NCBI GenBank assembly: GCA_009698295.1 | Contig: WLQO01000019.1 | Location: 1-13,507, forward strand | DNA length: 13,507 nt | Direction of reading: 5' to 3' | DNA from: Actinomycetota bacterium | GTDB taxonomy: Bacteria > Actinomycetota > Actinomycetes > Nanopelagicales > Nanopelagicaceae | Part shown: piece by piece, positions 1 through 6,173 of the stretch | Position numbering within the stretch: position 1 is the stretch's first letter | Layout of the letters: every line of letters begins with the position of its first letter | The notes under the pieces: generated by a model | Told to the model about the DNA's origin: nothing | The model's database searches: none | What the model saw: the letters and a program-made list of their open reading frames with translations, nothing else | Translations under genes and position numbers: made by a program

Positions 1-1316
1 GCTTCATCACGGAACTTTCCTTCAGCTTCTAACTGACAGAAGATTCCGGTGGTGCCCAAGGTCACGCGGTGGATCAATACATATTCCGCGGGCAAATTAA
101 GTTGGAATCCAATTTTTGCAGTTGGATTACGTGGATCGCCGACGCGGGCGCTCTGATCTCGTAGCCATTCGCGGGAGTATTTAAAGGTCTCGGTGCGAAG
201 TGGCTCAACAAGTGGAACTAAGAAATCTAGAACCATTGCAGGATCTACATCTACATCAGGCAGAATAAATCCATCTTTCTTAAATCCGTCATATAACGCT
301 TGCGCATCATCATCGAGTGCGTGCTTAAGCAGATTCTTAAATGGTTCAGGGAAACCATTGGGCAGGCGATTACACGCACCGAAATCGAGAACACCGATAC
401 GGCCATCGGCAAGTAAGCGGAAATTACCGGGATGCGGATCTGCATGTAATAAACCGGCGCGTTCTGGACAAGTGAAATGGAAACGTGCCAAACGCATGCC
501 GGCGTTGTTGCGTTGCTCTTGGGTGCCTTCGGCAATTATTTTGGAGAGCGGTATTCCTTCTAACCATTCTGAAACCAAGACTTTATCGGAGGACATAACA
601 ACTTTTGGAATCGCAACATCTGGATCATTCTCGTATGCACGCCAGCAGGCTTCTTGCGCTTCGGCTTCATACTTGTAATCGACTTCTTCAATAATCCGCG
701 CCCGCAGTTCTTCAAGTAAAGGTTTCATATCAAGACCTGGCATAACTAACTGGAAGATCTTGGCAAAGCGTTGGATCTGATTTAAATCTGAAACAAGCGC
801 TTCGGCCGCTCCTGGGTATTGAATCTTTACTGCGACTGGTCGGCCATCTTTCCAAATACCTTTATGAACCTGCCCAATTGATGCTGATGCAGTTGGCTTA
901 TCTTCAAAAGATGTGAAGTTATCGCGCCAATCTTCCCCAAGTTCTTTTGCAAGAACTTTATGAACCACGCGAGTTGGCAGCGGTGGTGCTGACTCTTGCA
1001 ACTTAGTTAAAGTTTCGCGATAAGGCTTGGCGATATTTTCTGGAAGCGCTGCTTCAAAGACAGAGAGCGCTTGACCGAATTTCATCGCTCCGCCCTTTAA
1101 CTCTCCCAGAACTTTAAAGAGTTGCTCTGCAGTCTTCTCTTGAATATCTGCAACGACTAGTGATGATGATTGGCCAACTAGTTGTCTGCCCAGGCCCAAA
1201 ACTCCGCGACCGGCGAGACCAACCGGAATCGAGACCATCTTCGCTGAACGAACAGCGGTCGAGCTCGGAATCTCCGTCTCGGTGATCTCTTTTTTCTTGA
1301 TTTCCCTCTTGGCCAT
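1..1316 (-). CDS. ABC1/AarF/UbiB-family atypical protein kinase (partial, C-terminus beyond window edge)
   Basis: The frame reads open from an ATG at 1316 to the left edge, giving about 438 residues with no stop, so the C-terminus is missing. Family hallmarks are visible in order: the KxGQ signature (KFGQ, residues 79–82, replacing a normal glycine-rich loop), an Ala/Ser-rich nucleotide loop ASASIGQ (143–149), VAVK with the probable ATP-contacting Lys164, the catalytic HADPHPGN (291–298) and the metal-binding LDFG (310–313). ABC1 kinases are known from ubiquinone and lipid metabolism. Actinobacteria usually lack ubiquinone, so the substrate here is unknown. The N-terminus is basic (residues 2–10) and I see no clear membrane segment in the visible part. 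The gene follows the E1-like gene by 45 bases on the same strand, so the two are probably cotranscribed. An AGG lies close to the ATG but the ribosome site is weak. Family assignment is firm; function is not. Confidence 0.93.
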   Translation of the reverse strand, partial: MAKREIKKKEITETEIPSSTAVRSAKMVSIPVGLAGRGVLGLGRQLVGQSSSLVVADIQEKTAEQLFKVLGELKGGAMKFGQALSVFEAALPENIAKPYRETLTKLQESAPPLPTRVVHKVLAKELGEDWRDNFTSFEDKPTASASIGQVHKGIWKDGRPVAVKIQYPGAAEALVSDLNQIQRFAKIFQLVMPGLDMKPLLEELRARIIEEVDYKYEAEAQEACWRAYENDPDVAIPKVVMSSDKVLVSEWLEGIPLSKIIAEGTQEQRNNAGMRLARFHFTCPERAGLLHADPHPGNFRLLADGRIGVLDFGACNRLPNGFPEPFKNLLKHALDDDAQALYDGFKKDGFILPDVDVDPAMVLDFLVPLVEPLRTETFKYSREWLRDQSARVGDPRNPTAKIGFQLNLPAEYVLIHRVTLGTTGIFCQLEAEGKFRDE

Positions 1317-1361
1317 GGCGCCTATTGTTCAGAGAATTTTGCAGTTGCGCTAATTGAAAAT

Positions 1362-2450
1362 CTAGCGCCAGCCACATCCACACAACGGGTGGCGGCCCAC
1401 TGCTATGTGTTTTGTGTTACAGAGATCCAACAAGTCGATTGCTACCGCAGATGAAGAGAGAGAGCAGGAACCGGTATCTATTAATTTAACGAGTTCAGCG
1501 GCGATCAAACCCGCTAAATAGCTAGCGCCCGCAATCGGCATTTCTTCTCTATCTTTTCCGCCTTCTAGCAAAGTCGCACCGCTTTGATCAGCGATAGTAA
1601 GTTGGCAGCAACGGCTACAGGGAGTGATTCCTGGTTTAACAATTGGCGAAATGGTTAAGTATCCGCCGCTAATTTCACTAATTAGCAAATGTTCTTGGCC
1701 AGATGCCATCCAAAGCCCAAGTATCTCTGGATCGATCTCGCCAAAGTGGATCTTAATTATTTTCTCAGCAAAGTTATTGGGCAGCTCTTCGGCCGATTCC
1801 ACCTTTACTGCTGGAAATAGCGCTAAGGATTTTGATTTATTGGCACTTGTCGTCGTAAAAACTTGTCCAATATCGGTTGAACTTATATATCCGCCGATCA
1901 GATCTAACTCCGAGATTTGTTCATTTCCCCGGCGAAACGATGGTGAAAATTGTGTATATGTGACTCCGCTGGTAAGTAATGCAGCATATAAATGTTGAAC
2001 CGCACGTGAGTAACCAGAAATTTCTAGATGAGCGCTTTGGCGAGCGCTTACTTTAGAAACTCCCGAATCTAAAACTCCAGGCAACCACCGAGTTACAGTT
2101 AATTCTGGAGATATACGTTTCCTAATTTGTGCAAACGATGCATCTTTAATATGTTCGCTGGCTTTATTAGCGCGCTCTGAGATTTGAATCGCGCTCGAAT
2201 GGGTTTCAAAGAATTCGCAATCGTGCAGTTGATCTACTAAATCAGATACCTGATCTGTGGCGAGTGAAAATGTCGCGGCAATTTCTGCGGCATTTGCACC
2301 TCGCTTGAGGGCGCCGAAAATCGCTGGAGCACTTGCACCGTAAATCGCGATGCGCTTGCGTAAGGTGCCGATAAAAAACTCATCGGGACGCGGCCCCGAA
2401 TATAGGCTGATGCCAGATTTAAGAACGAGCTTTCTTGTCGTTGTAGTCAT
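1362..2450 (-). CDS. E1/ThiF-like (TOMM cyclodehydratase C-domain-like) conserved actinobacterial protein, 362 aa
   Basis: The protein has an N-terminal region (about 1–95) that could be a winged-helix, leader-binding-like domain. Next comes a region resembling the Rossmann start of E1/ThiF enzymes (142–163, ending TSGV), but its glycine-rich nucleotide loop is degenerate (SGYSRA). A cysteine cluster PCSRC follows (Cys278 and Cys281) and the protein ends HPLCGCGWR (Cys357, Cys359). A CxxC plus a late HPxCGC motif is the zinc-site pattern I know from E1-like and TOMM leader-binding proteins. Its place directly upstream of an ABC1 kinase matches the actinobacterial pair recalled as Rv3196/Rv3197. 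No precursor peptide, YcaO or dehydrogenase is nearby, so a RiPP role is not supported, and a housekeeping role is more likely. The ATG at 2450 has no good Shine–Dalgarno. A CATAAT-like -10 lies about 15 bases upstream, so the leader may be very short. Function unknown; family moderately sure. Confidence 0.75.
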   Translation of the reverse strand: MTTTTRKLVLKSGISLYSGPRPDEFFIGTLRKRIAIYGASAPAIFGALKRGANAAEIAATFSLATDQVSDLVDQLHDCEFFETHSSAIQISERANKASEHIKDASFAQIRKRISPELTVTRWLPGVLDSGVSKVSARQSAHLEISGYSRAVQHLYAALLTSGVTYTQFSPSFRRGNEQISELDLIGGYISSTDIGQVFTTTSANKSKSLALFPAVKVESAEELPNNFAEKIIKIHFGEIDPEILGLWMASGQEHLLISEISGGYLTISPIVKPGITPCSRCCQLTIADQSGATLLEGGKDREEMPIAGASYLAGLIAAELVKLIDTGSCSLSSSAVAIDLLDLCNTKHIAVGRHPLCGCGWR

Positions 2451-2546
2451 CTGCGAAGGATTGGTGATTATGCGATCGCACTGCTGCGAGGCCTGTGTAT
2501 TGGCCGCAAGCGCGGGTGAAAAGTTTGACTAAGGGTTTAAAAATAA

Positions 2547-2590
2547 ATTCACCCCGTGCTCGCCAACGAATGACGAACTACGGGGTGAAT
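2547..2590 (-). terminator. Rho-independent terminator of the DUF5679 gene
   Basis: A perfect 11-bp stem pairs 2547–2557 (ATTCACCCCGT) with 2580–2590 around a 22-base loop. Read on the minus strand, it is followed by a T-rich run (TTATTTTTAAA, 2546–2536), which suits intrinsic termination of the gene ending at 2621. A second small hairpin (6 bp, 2596–2601 with 2605–2610) lies between the stop codon and this stem. The 22-base loop is unusually long for a simple terminator. The element separates the DUF5679 gene from the E1-like/ABC1 kinase pair. Confidence 0.8.
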
Positions 2591-2620
2591 CCTTAAAGTC
2601 TTTAAGACTTGTTAGTGAAG

Positions 2621-2785
2621 TTACTGAGCCTTGCCAAGAATTCTGTTGACCTTGGTGCCACAGACTGGGCAGATGCCCTGTGCCATGCGACGACCAGAGT
2701 CTGAGATCTTCACAGTGCCTTCGAAGTCACGCTTCTCTTTGCACTTAACGCAGTAAGCGTCACCCTTGTATGTCTCTGCTGTCAT
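2621..2785 (-). CDS. DUF5679 small zinc-ribbon protein, 54 aa
   Basis: This is a 54-residue protein from an ATG at 2785 to a TAA at 2623–2621. Two CxxC pairs (Cys12/Cys15 in YCVKCKEKR and Cys39/Cys42 in CPVCGTK) lie 23 residues apart and very probably bind one zinc. The middle is basic and polar (SDSGRRMAQG). The sequence matches the actinobacterial DUF5679 family as I remember it, and the short length is normal for that family. Its molecular role is unknown. The zinc-ribbon fold and basic surface would suit binding of RNA, DNA or the ribosome, but this is inference. A near-ideal ribosome site and a strong terminator frame the gene, so it is probably monocistronic and well expressed. Codon use is clean, with many preferred C-ending codons. 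Confidence 0.9.
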   Translation of the reverse strand: MTAETYKGDAYCVKCKEKRDFEGTVKISDSGRRMAQGICPVCGTKVNRILGKAQ

Positions 2786-2790
2786 AATTG

Positions 2791-2795
2791 CCTCC
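2791..2795 (-). promoter_or_regulatory. Strong Shine–Dalgarno of the DUF5679 gene
   Basis: GGAGG on the minus strand lies 5 bases upstream of the ATG at 2785. It fixes that start and predicts strong translation. A GC-rich hairpin (GGGC/GCCC arms, about 2807–2821) sits just upstream in the 5' leader. The promoter further upstream is not clear; a TTGAGC box in the leader is a weak -35 candidate. Confidence 0.8.
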
Positions 2796-2869
2796 AATCG
2801 CCGAATGGGCTCTGAGCGCCCACGCGTACAAGCATGACGATACCCCCCGCCACGCTCAAATACGCTTAA

Positions 2870-3460
2870 CTAACCCCTGTTTGTGCGTAGTTTTTTTAGC
2901 TCAACTGGCTCAGCCAGGGCGCGTTCGGCCGCCTCATACCCATCTAGATAGGCGCTGGCTAATTCTGCCCCTTCAAATCGGGCGAGAACCTCGGTGAACT
3001 CGGCTCCATGGTCAAAGTGCTCTAAATGGATCGCCTCATGGAAGAGGACGTAATCCAAGGCGTAATCAGGTGCGAGTTTTAGCCGATCTGAAATCCGGAT
3101 CGTGCGATCGACGCTAGTGCACGAACCCCAGCGCTCGCGCATTGGTCGCCAATTTATTGAGGCCGGCCGCGCCGTGATCTCAGGGGCTAGGGATGCCAGT
3201 AATTCGCCCGTGCGCTGCAGCAGGGACTCCTCACTGGGTATCCGTGAAGATTCTTGGCTACGAATCTTTGCGATCATCTCAGGGACGATCGCGTGCTCAT
3301 CTGCCTTACTCATCCGCGCCGGAATCGAGACGATGATCCGTCCACCTTGGCGGTAGGCAGAGATATTTCGTTTGCGCCGCGGCGAACGGATCACGATTAT
3401 CTCACCCTCTGAAATACCAGGCAGGGTTAGATCACCTTCATCTGATTGATCTAGCGCCAT
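2870..3460 (-). CDS. YgjP/DUF45-type (M48-like) zinc metallopeptidase, 196 aa
   Basis: The family is shown by RERWGSC (108–114, numbered from the ATG at 3460) and by the metal site HEAIH (141–145). A third histidine follows five residues later (His151, in DHGAEF), giving the HExxH-x5-H pattern of YgjP-like peptidases. The N-terminal part carries the usual basic RSPRRKR strand and the IVSIPARMS stretch. There is no signal peptide, so it is likely cytoplasmic. I chose the ATG at 3460. A TTG at 3541 would add 27 residues that do not resemble the family, and GGAGAG lies about 12 bases before the ATG. The downstream DUF5679 gene starts 84 bases after the stop and has its own strong ribosome site. 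Substrate unknown; in the YgjP family peptidase activity is mostly predicted rather than shown. Confidence 0.88.
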   Translation of the reverse strand: MALDQSDEGDLTLPGISEGEIIVIRSPRRKRNISAYRQGGRIIVSIPARMSKADEHAIVPEMIAKIRSQESSRIPSEESLLQRTGELLASLAPEITARPASINWRPMRERWGSCTSVDRTIRISDRLKLAPDYALDYVLFHEAIHLEHFDHGAEFTEVLARFEGAELASAYLDGYEAAERALAEPVELKKLRTNRG

Positions 3461-3590
3461 AGATGAAAAGTACTCTCCAGAATCGCAAATTAGATTTATA
3501 TCGATAAAATCTAAAGTACGTGTTGAGAGATTTAGCAGCAATTACTTTTAATTACATTACAAATTACAGGTGTGTCAAATCTCTATTTAT

Positions 3591-3619
3591 TTGATTCTGG
3601 GCAGATTTGGACATAAGTT
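3591..3619 (+). promoter_or_regulatory. Candidate sigma70-type promoter ahead of the nested hairpin
   Basis: TTGATT (3591–3596) and TAAGTT (3614–3619) are separated by exactly 17 bases on the plus strand. The expected start of transcription, about 3626, falls at the foot of the hairpin stem that begins at 3627. The boxes match the consensus only partly (about 4/6 and 3/6), so chance remains possible. No plus-strand gene follows, so the promoter would drive a noncoding RNA. Confidence 0.35.
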
Positions 3620-3626
3620 TCGCTTA

Positions 3627-3712
3627 CGAAGTCCTCGGATAACTGTTTGATCTATCTGCAAGGGGAAGGCAGATAAATCAAAATAGCGGCCGGGGACTTC
3701 GCTTTTCTTTTC
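3627..3712 (+). ncRNA. Candidate small structured RNA: two-tier hairpin plus T-rich end
   Basis: An outer 12-bp stem pairs 3627–3638 with 3690–3701 and contains one G·T wobble. Inside it is a symmetric 7x7 internal loop (3639–3645 and 3683–3689). Then comes an inner 14-position stem (3646–3659 with 3669–3682) with a single C·A mismatch, closed by a 9-base purine loop AAGGGGAAG. On the plus strand the structure runs directly into CTTTTCTTTTC (3702–3712), like an intrinsic terminator. Both flanking genes are on the minus strand, and on that strand no T-run follows the hairpin. This fits a short plus-strand RNA of about 80 bases better than a terminator for the gene ending at 3732. It could still be the transcription end of that gene or a repeat element. 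I recognise no known RNA family; it is too short for 6S RNA and lacks the C-rich loops of 6C RNA. Confidence 0.4.
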
Positions 3713-3731
3713 TCAGGTACTTCAGAGAAAT

Positions 3732-5078
3732 CTAGATCAAACCAGAGAGATCATCTGGAATCGAAGTGCTCGCTAAAAACTTCTCTGGGTCCAGCAAATC
3801 CTCAGCCGTTGGCAACAACCCACTCCACACCTGATCGCGTTCTGCAACTGATTTAACTTCGCGAATCTTCTTCCAGAAGGCGCTCGCTTCACGAGTTAAC
3901 TTTGGTGAGACCTGTAAACCAAGCATCGAAGAAAATAGTTGTTGTGCAGGAGCTGCGGCAGCGCGACGTCGTCGTAACGTTTCCCTTAGTTGCTCAATTG
4001 CAGGAAGTCGATCACCGGCAGCAAGAGCGGTTACTTCATCAGTCCAACCATCGATAAGCGCTAAAACTGTTTCAAGTTTTGCAAGTGCAATTTTCTGGGC
4101 AGGTGATTCCTCAGGTGTGAAGATTCCATTATCTAAAGCAAAGCTCATATTTTCTTCGGCGCTGGCTTGCATATTTTCGAAAGCGGTTTGTGCTTGGCGT
4201 TGAATCGCATCGATATCTATATGAATACCTTTTCCATAATCAACGATCGCGCTTTGAATATATGAAACCAGCCATGGGTTATTTGCAAAGAGGCGTGCAA
4301 CAGCGCCTTCACGAAGTGCGTGATAGATAAATACTTCTGATTTAGCAATTTCTAACTCATCTGCCCAGTTTTCAATATTTTCGGGGATTAAAACTGGGTG
4401 AGCGGGATCTAAGAGCGAAAGACCCACATCATGTGCGCCGGTTACTGATGTGGCAAGGGTGCCGATTGATTGGCCCAGCTGCGTTGCAATCATCGTTCCG
4501 ATAAAAGAACGGAGCATCATGGAGATCATCTCGATTGGTGGCTGGCCTTCGGTACTTTCGCCAGCCTGCGCGTTCATCGCCTGATCAAGTAAGTTCGTGA
4601 TCGCACTGGATAGCCCGGCCGCCAAAGGCTCGATGGTCTTATGCCAACCAGAAATTGTTTGATCAACCCAATCTAAGCGGGTTGCAGAACTCGGTGCGCT
4701 GCTGGTGGCGGGGAAAGAGAGAGCTTCATCTAGCCAAATCTCAGAAATTTCAAAGGCGCTATTTACAACCGCTAACTCTTTTGTGGCGATTGGTTTTAAA
4801 CCTTGCACAGTCACAAATTTCTTAGCGGTATCGCGAGCGGTGTTAATTGAGAGAACTTCTTCTCTGCCTTTTTCGTTACCACCTTGGCCAGCGTTTGCTA
4901 CTTGTGAAAAAATCGTGGTGAAAGGATTTACAAAACCAGCTGGATTAATTCCAAGTTGCTCAAATTGCGCTCTCATCTGCTCTTGCATCTGGCGCATCAT
5001 CTTTTCAAAATCAGGGCGGTTATTTTCCGGATCGTTTGAATCGTCTGGATCGTTTGGGATAAAACCAAAGCCCGCCAT
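3732..5078 (-). CDS. DUF2342 / 'zinc-dependent metalloprotease' family protein, probably without the HExxH site, 448 aa
   Basis: The N-terminus MAGFGFIPNDPDD followed by an acidic, Met/Gln-rich helix (about 22–42) is typical of the actinobacterial DUF2342/COG5282 proteins annotated as zinc-dependent metalloproteases, recalled as Rv3195-like. Further family-like parts are the helical core (180–225) and RLFANNPWL (262–270). Just before that block, where relatives with a metal site carry HExxH, this protein reads REGAV (256–260): Glu257 is kept but both histidines are replaced. Catalysis by a standard zinc site is therefore unlikely. There is no signal peptide. The gene is divergent from the small membrane protein/S16/UPF0182 operon across a 95-base gap, the same arrangement known from Mycobacterium. 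GGGG lies about 7 bases before the ATG and may be its ribosome site. Family assignment fairly sure; activity unknown. Confidence 0.85.
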   Translation of the reverse strand: MAGFGFIPNDPDDSNDPENNRPDFEKMMRQMQEQMRAQFEQLGINPAGFVNPFTTIFSQVANAGQGGNEKGREEVLSINTARDTAKKFVTVQGLKPIATKELAVVNSAFEISEIWLDEALSFPATSSAPSSATRLDWVDQTISGWHKTIEPLAAGLSSAITNLLDQAMNAQAGESTEGQPPIEMISMMLRSFIGTMIATQLGQSIGTLATSVTGAHDVGLSLLDPAHPVLIPENIENWADELEIAKSEVFIYHALREGAVARLFANNPWLVSYIQSAIVDYGKGIHIDIDAIQRQAQTAFENMQASAEENMSFALDNGIFTPEESPAQKIALAKLETVLALIDGWTDEVTALAAGDRLPAIEQLRETLRRRRAAAAPAQQLFSSMLGLQVSPKLTREASAFWKKIREVKSVAERDQVWSGLLPTAEDLLDPEKFLASTSIPDDLSGLI

Positions 5079-5173
5079 AACGTGACCCCAATCTCTAAAT
5101 CTTATTTAAAGCAGTTAATCGTATAAACACCACCGATGAGAGATTTCTTCCCACAAGAGATAGGCTATCTAAC
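5079..5173. promoter_or_regulatory. Divergent promoter region between the DUF2342 gene and the S16/UPF0182 operon
   Basis: This 95-base AT-rich gap must carry start signals for both directions. On the plus strand TATAAA (5122–5127) is a reasonable -10 box without a convincing -35. On the minus strand TAAGAT (5104–5099) is a possible -10. The two boxes are only about 20 bases apart, so the promoters would be back to back and could be jointly regulated. GATAGG, 9 bases before the ATG at 5174, is a possible ribosome site. Confidence 0.4.
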
Positions 5174-5407
5174 ATGTCCAACGCATTTATGGCTCTGATC
5201 TGGTGGGTTATCCCGCTGGCGGGGCTACTAGGCGCACTTGGCTATGTTGTCTGGGTAACGCAATTTAAATCGAAATTCGAATCTGAAACTACGCGCTCGG
5301 TCAGTCAATTTCAGCGCTTTCAAGAATCTTTCCGAGATGCAGAGATCACAATCGCAAGCGAGGATGAGATAAACCCTGGCGAAGCCAAAGCGAGCGATGC
5401 ACCATAA
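5174..5407 (+). CDS. Small single-pass membrane protein, 77 aa, unknown function
   Basis: Residues about 6–27 form one hydrophobic segment (IWWVIPLAGLLGALGYVVWV) followed by positive residues Lys32 and Lys34. This predicts a cytoplasmic C-terminal tail by the positive-inside rule. The tail (35–77) is polar, Gln/Arg/Glu-rich around 41–56 and acidic near its end, and may be helical. I recognise no named family. The gene's last 11 bases overlap the start of the S16 protease gene, which indicates translational coupling and a shared membrane-linked role. It could be a partner or adaptor of the protease or of the UPF0182 protein, but nothing in the sequence proves this. That it is coding is supported by the tight overlap, the sensible membrane topology and the lack of any competing frame. 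Confidence 0.75.
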   Translation: MSNAFMALIWWVIPLAGLLGALGYVVWVTQFKSKFESETTRSVSQFQRFQESFRDAEITIASEDEINPGEAKASDAP

Positions 5408-6173
5408 CCGGCTCCCACGCTTAGCCACTGCAACCCTCACCTTATTTTTCGGATTAGCCCTTTTCGCTCCACTGCCATTTGTTGTCCTGACACCAGGCAA
5501 TGCGCAGGATGTACTTTCCAAGGTAATCACCCCAGCAAAAACTACGAGCACGCCATTGAAGTTCTATAAAGCAGATGGCCACATTTATTTATTATCAATA
5601 TTAATTACCAACCCCGATGCCTATGTCACCGGGGCAGAGTTGATCTATTCATGGGCGCGTAGCGACTACTCAGTTATGCCACGCTCACTTTTCTATCGCG
5701 ATGGAGTTAGCGCCACGAAGGAGAAGGCGATCGCCAAAACTGAAATGGTCGATTCGCAGCTAAGCGCCAAAGTTGCCGCCATCAAGTATTTACAGATCAA
5801 TGCCAAGCCAAGTGATATTTCAATCTCGCTAGCGAAGACGGGTGGTCCCAGCGGCGGATTGGCATTTGCTTTAGGAATTGTTGAACTTCTCACCCCCGAG
5901 AATATTTTGCGCGGTCGCAGCGTTGCATCGACAGGAACAATTGATAGCGATGGAAATGTGGGTGGGATCGGTGGAGTTGCTGAAAAGATTTTGGCTGCGC
6001 ACAAGGCAGGTGCGGATTTGATTCTGGTTCCCAAAAGTAATTGCAAAGATCTTGCACCTGGCGTTGCAAATATTCCCAAAGGTATAAAAATAGTCGCGGT
6101 TGGCACTTTAAAAGAGGCTATAACTGCGCTCAATTCGGCAGCCCCGCACAGTTGCGCTAACTTAGGAGCATGA
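5397..6173 (+). CDS. Membrane-anchored Lon-type (S16) serine protease lacking the usual PDZ domain, 258 aa
   Basis: An N-terminal hydrophobic segment (about 11–31) anchors the protein, followed by FVVLTPGNAQDVL, typical of the YlbL-like PDZ/Lon-protease family. The next part (55–125) contains the family-like GHIYLLSI and MVDSQLSAK blocks. The C-terminal S16 domain has the catalytic Ser152 in GGPSGGLAFALG and Lys197 in IGGVAEKILAA, 45 residues apart as in Lon, plus the GTIDSDGNVGGIGG loop. Relatives carry a PDZ domain of roughly 80–100 residues between the MxxSQ block and the S16 domain. Here only a short linker (about 126–145) remains, and the protein is about 80 residues shorter than usual. 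The catalytic dyad is intact, so it is probably active, with the protease domain outside the membrane. It overlaps both neighbours (11 bases before, 4 bases after), forming one coupled operon with UPF0182. A role in membrane or envelope protein quality control is inferred. Confidence 0.9.
   Translation: MHHNRLPRLATATLTLFFGLALFAPLPFVVLTPGNAQDVLSKVITPAKTTSTPLKFYKADGHIYLLSILITNPDAYVTGAELIYSWARSDYSVMPRSLFYRDGVSATKEKAIAKTEMVDSQLSAKVAAIKYLQINAKPSDISISLAKTGGPSGGLAFALGIVELLTPENILRGRSVASTGTIDSDGNVGGIGGVAEKILAAHKAGADLILVPKSNCKDLAPGVANIPKGIKIVAVGTLKEAITALNSAAPHSCANLGA

Noticed and set aside
193..678. A 161-residue plus-strand open frame at the left end
   Set aside because: It is antisense to the ABC1 kinase, which shows all family motifs in its own frame. 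The antisense product is low-complexity, Ser/Arg-rich.
1114..1383. An 89-residue minus-strand frame spanning the kinase start
   Set aside because: It is the same strand but a different frame from the kinase. It overlaps the E1-like gene end and shows a frame-shifted composition with no motif.
1362..2450. A RiPP (TOMM) biosynthetic cluster
   Set aside because: Only the E1-like protein is present. No YcaO, dehydrogenase, transporter or precursor peptide was found nearby.
3102..3356. Plus-strand frame opposite the YgjP-type gene
   Set aside because: It is antisense to the RWGSC-containing region of a clear metallopeptidase and has no start signal or motif.
3627..3701. Reading the nested hairpin as a plain terminator of the DUF2342 gene (minus strand)
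   Set aside because: No T-run follows on the minus strand; the T-rich run is on the plus-strand side. It cannot be fully excluded, so the RNA call is kept at low confidence.
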